From positions 1-21,583 of the forward strand of contig MU619349.1 of assembly GCA_025201805.1 (NCBI GenBank): 21,583 nucleotides of DNA. Reading direction: 5' to 3'. A program made the position numbers and the translations under genes. Below the pieces are notes generated by a model. That model ran no database searches. It had not been told where the DNA came from and saw only the letters and a program-made list of their open reading frames with translations. Shown here in pieces: positions 20,161-21,583 of the stretch; position 1 is the first letter of the stretch, and each line of letters starts with the position of its first letter. The DNA comes from Parasitella parasitica. Its lineage: Eukaryota > Mucoromycota > Mucoromycetes > Mucorales > Mucoraceae.

Positions 20161-20421
20161 TCAGTTGATCTGGCGTCTTCCAGCGTAGAAGGTCTTGTCA
20201 GACAAGTACCAACGGGCTGGGTTCTCTATATCCAGTTGTAAAGTAGAACAGTTAGTCAAACACGTGCTATATTTTCCTTAATACTGGAATGGTTCAAAAG
20301 TGTGCGTCTTTGTACAGCCAGTGTAGATTTCAGGTGCATTTTTTTTTTTGGTACACACGAACTTCAGTGCGTTATTGTCAGAAAAAAAACAAAAACTGTA
20401 CGGTCTCAAACACAAAACCAT
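20161..20421 (-). pseudogene. Small open frame of 87 codons broken by one TAA; possible decayed or spliced small gene
   Basis: From an ATG at 20421 the minus strand reads 47 codons (MVLCLRPYSF ... CTKTHTFEPFQY) to a TAA at 20280-20278. It then stays open in the same frame for 38 further codons (GKYSTCLTNCSTLQLDIEN, then PARWYLSDKTFYAGRRQIN) to a TGA at 20161. The aromatic- and cysteine-rich composition looks coding. An acceptor-like stretch (gactaac ... gatatag) sits between the halves, so the real gene may be spliced with another frame: an ATG at about 20330 in a different frame could join to the second half through a 38-nt intron. I do not recognise the product. Confidence 0.25.
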
Positions 20422-21583
20422 GTAAAGCAAAGTAATGCATTAAACTATAAGGCACCTTTTGATTACATAATTGCATAGTTTTGAGCAAGTTTTTGTACTT
20501 TTCAAGTTGATATCAGATGAAGCTAGCGAGTTTTCTGACTTTTTTCGGAAAAGTATTTTACAAAATCGGAGCGTGAGGTCTTTAGGCCAGTTGTAGACAT
20601 GCAATTATTACCATTAAAAAGCCAAGAAGTACATCATTTAAATAAAATAGGTTGCAATTATTTTTCTCTTGAATTGGGTAAGCTATAATCTCTCAAAGCT
20701 AATGCTTTCTTCAAAATAACACTATTTTCATTGGCGGCGGAGATTAAACACTTCCAAAATCAGGAAGAAGAAATTCTTTCATAAACTCCATTTGGACAAT
20801 TAAAAAACTAAATTACTCCTTTGAGGCAAGATATCATCCTCGGATACTATGCATACCACGGCTGTCAGTCTATGATAATGGCTGTATTTTCGGGCGCTCT
20901 ACACGATGCTATTACTTTATAATGCCCCGTATGCTTAAGGAAAGAATTCTTCCCAAAAAACTCATAAACAGATTAAGTGGAAAAAATCAACATTTTGCTT
21001 AATCAAAGCGCATTGCCAGTCTTTTAGATCATGGAATGGTCTTTTACGGTCATTTTCCTCCAATATATGTCATATTAAAAAGTTGCATTTTTGAGGTCAA
21101 AATTGAGGATAATGCATAGTCAATGATTTTGGATGCGTGGATACAAGGAAAAAACTGAAAAAATCCGTCATTTTTCATCGAAAAAAAAATCTTGCTCAAA
21201 CTGCACCAAAATCATCTATAATATAGTCTTTTATCAATGGATACTATTTTTCGTGTTTTCAGGGCACTTTTGATTATTAAAATCGATCAAGAAATGGCAC
21301 ACAAAGCTCAATTTTTTGCTTTTAAGCTGTAAAAAATATCTATCTGGGGATGATATCAGGTCTATATCAATTCTAGTACATGACATAGCTCTATAAAGTA
21401 AGTGTTTTTGATGCAGCAAGTATACTTTCTTCATAGTAAAATGATGAAACAGGAAGAGAATAATTAATTAATACAATGTTTTGCTGTAATAACCCCTTGT
21501 TATTTGTGAATAATTCACAAAAGCTGCTAATTGTTACTAACAGAGAGGCCCTATCACGATTGTTGCTTATAATAATGCTTAAT
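20422..21583. other. AT-rich region without an assignable gene
   Basis: No supportable coding region; the open frame at 21234-21434 (-) has no motif or splice context. The word TTTTGAGCAAG at 20479-20489 recurs in inverted orientation as CTTGCTCAAA at 21191-21200. Runs of A or T of 8-9 bases are frequent. The sequence resembles ordinary fungal intergenic or old repeat DNA. Confidence 0.5.

Noticed and set aside
1-21583. tRNA, rRNA, snRNA or CRISPR features
   Set aside because: No stretch with paired tRNA A/B boxes, rRNA core sequence or regularly spaced repeats was found by eye; a covariance-model scan would be needed to exclude small RNAs.

Overview
The window looks like nuclear DNA of an early-diverging fungus, most likely Mucoromycota (Mucorales-like). 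The evidence is AT-rich intergenic DNA, many short GT-AG introns (mostly about 45-90 nt, several with CTAAT/CTAAC-type branch sites), tiny exons, TATA boxes 50-80 nt before start codons, and a set of typical fungal protein families. The organism assignment is an inference; there is no rRNA or other marker. All exon structures were built by hand from splice signals, reading phase and family conservation.

Layout. 1-1343: the tail of a possible gene, then AT-rich DNA with unassignable open stretches. 1344-3598 (+): an AVT3-type vacuolar amino acid transporter. 3788-5244 (-): a TrhO/TSTD2-type rhodanese protein with a mitochondrial-looking presequence, tail to tail with AVT3. 5537-5944 (-): a small unknown membrane protein. 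5945-6877: intergenic, with a frameshifted transposase-like relic near 6280-6440. 6961-8282 (+): a three-repeat Myb transcription factor. 8283-9673: gene-poor. 9674-11565 (+): a DHA1-type MFS transporter. 11978-13494 (+): a secreted proteinase K-like subtilase. 13644-15970 (+): glutamate decarboxylase in 14 exons, tail to tail with 16159-17858 (-): IMP dehydrogenase. 17966-19200 (-): an RBM34/Nop12-like nucleolar RNA-binding protein, in tandem only 107 bp upstream of IMP dehydrogenase. 19201-21583: AT-rich, with long homopolymer runs and two small unresolved open frames on the minus strand.

The genes do not form an obvious pathway cluster. They read as ordinary housekeeping and accessory genes: vacuolar amino acid efflux, tRNA modification, glutamate-to-GABA conversion, guanine nucleotide synthesis, ribosome biogenesis, extracellular proteolysis and export. 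I found no convincing evidence of a new multi-gene system. The items most worth checking are the TrhO-like gene with its predicted mitochondrial targeting, the interrupted 87-codon frame at 20161-20421, the possible extra 5' exon of the RBM34-like gene, and the transposase relic.
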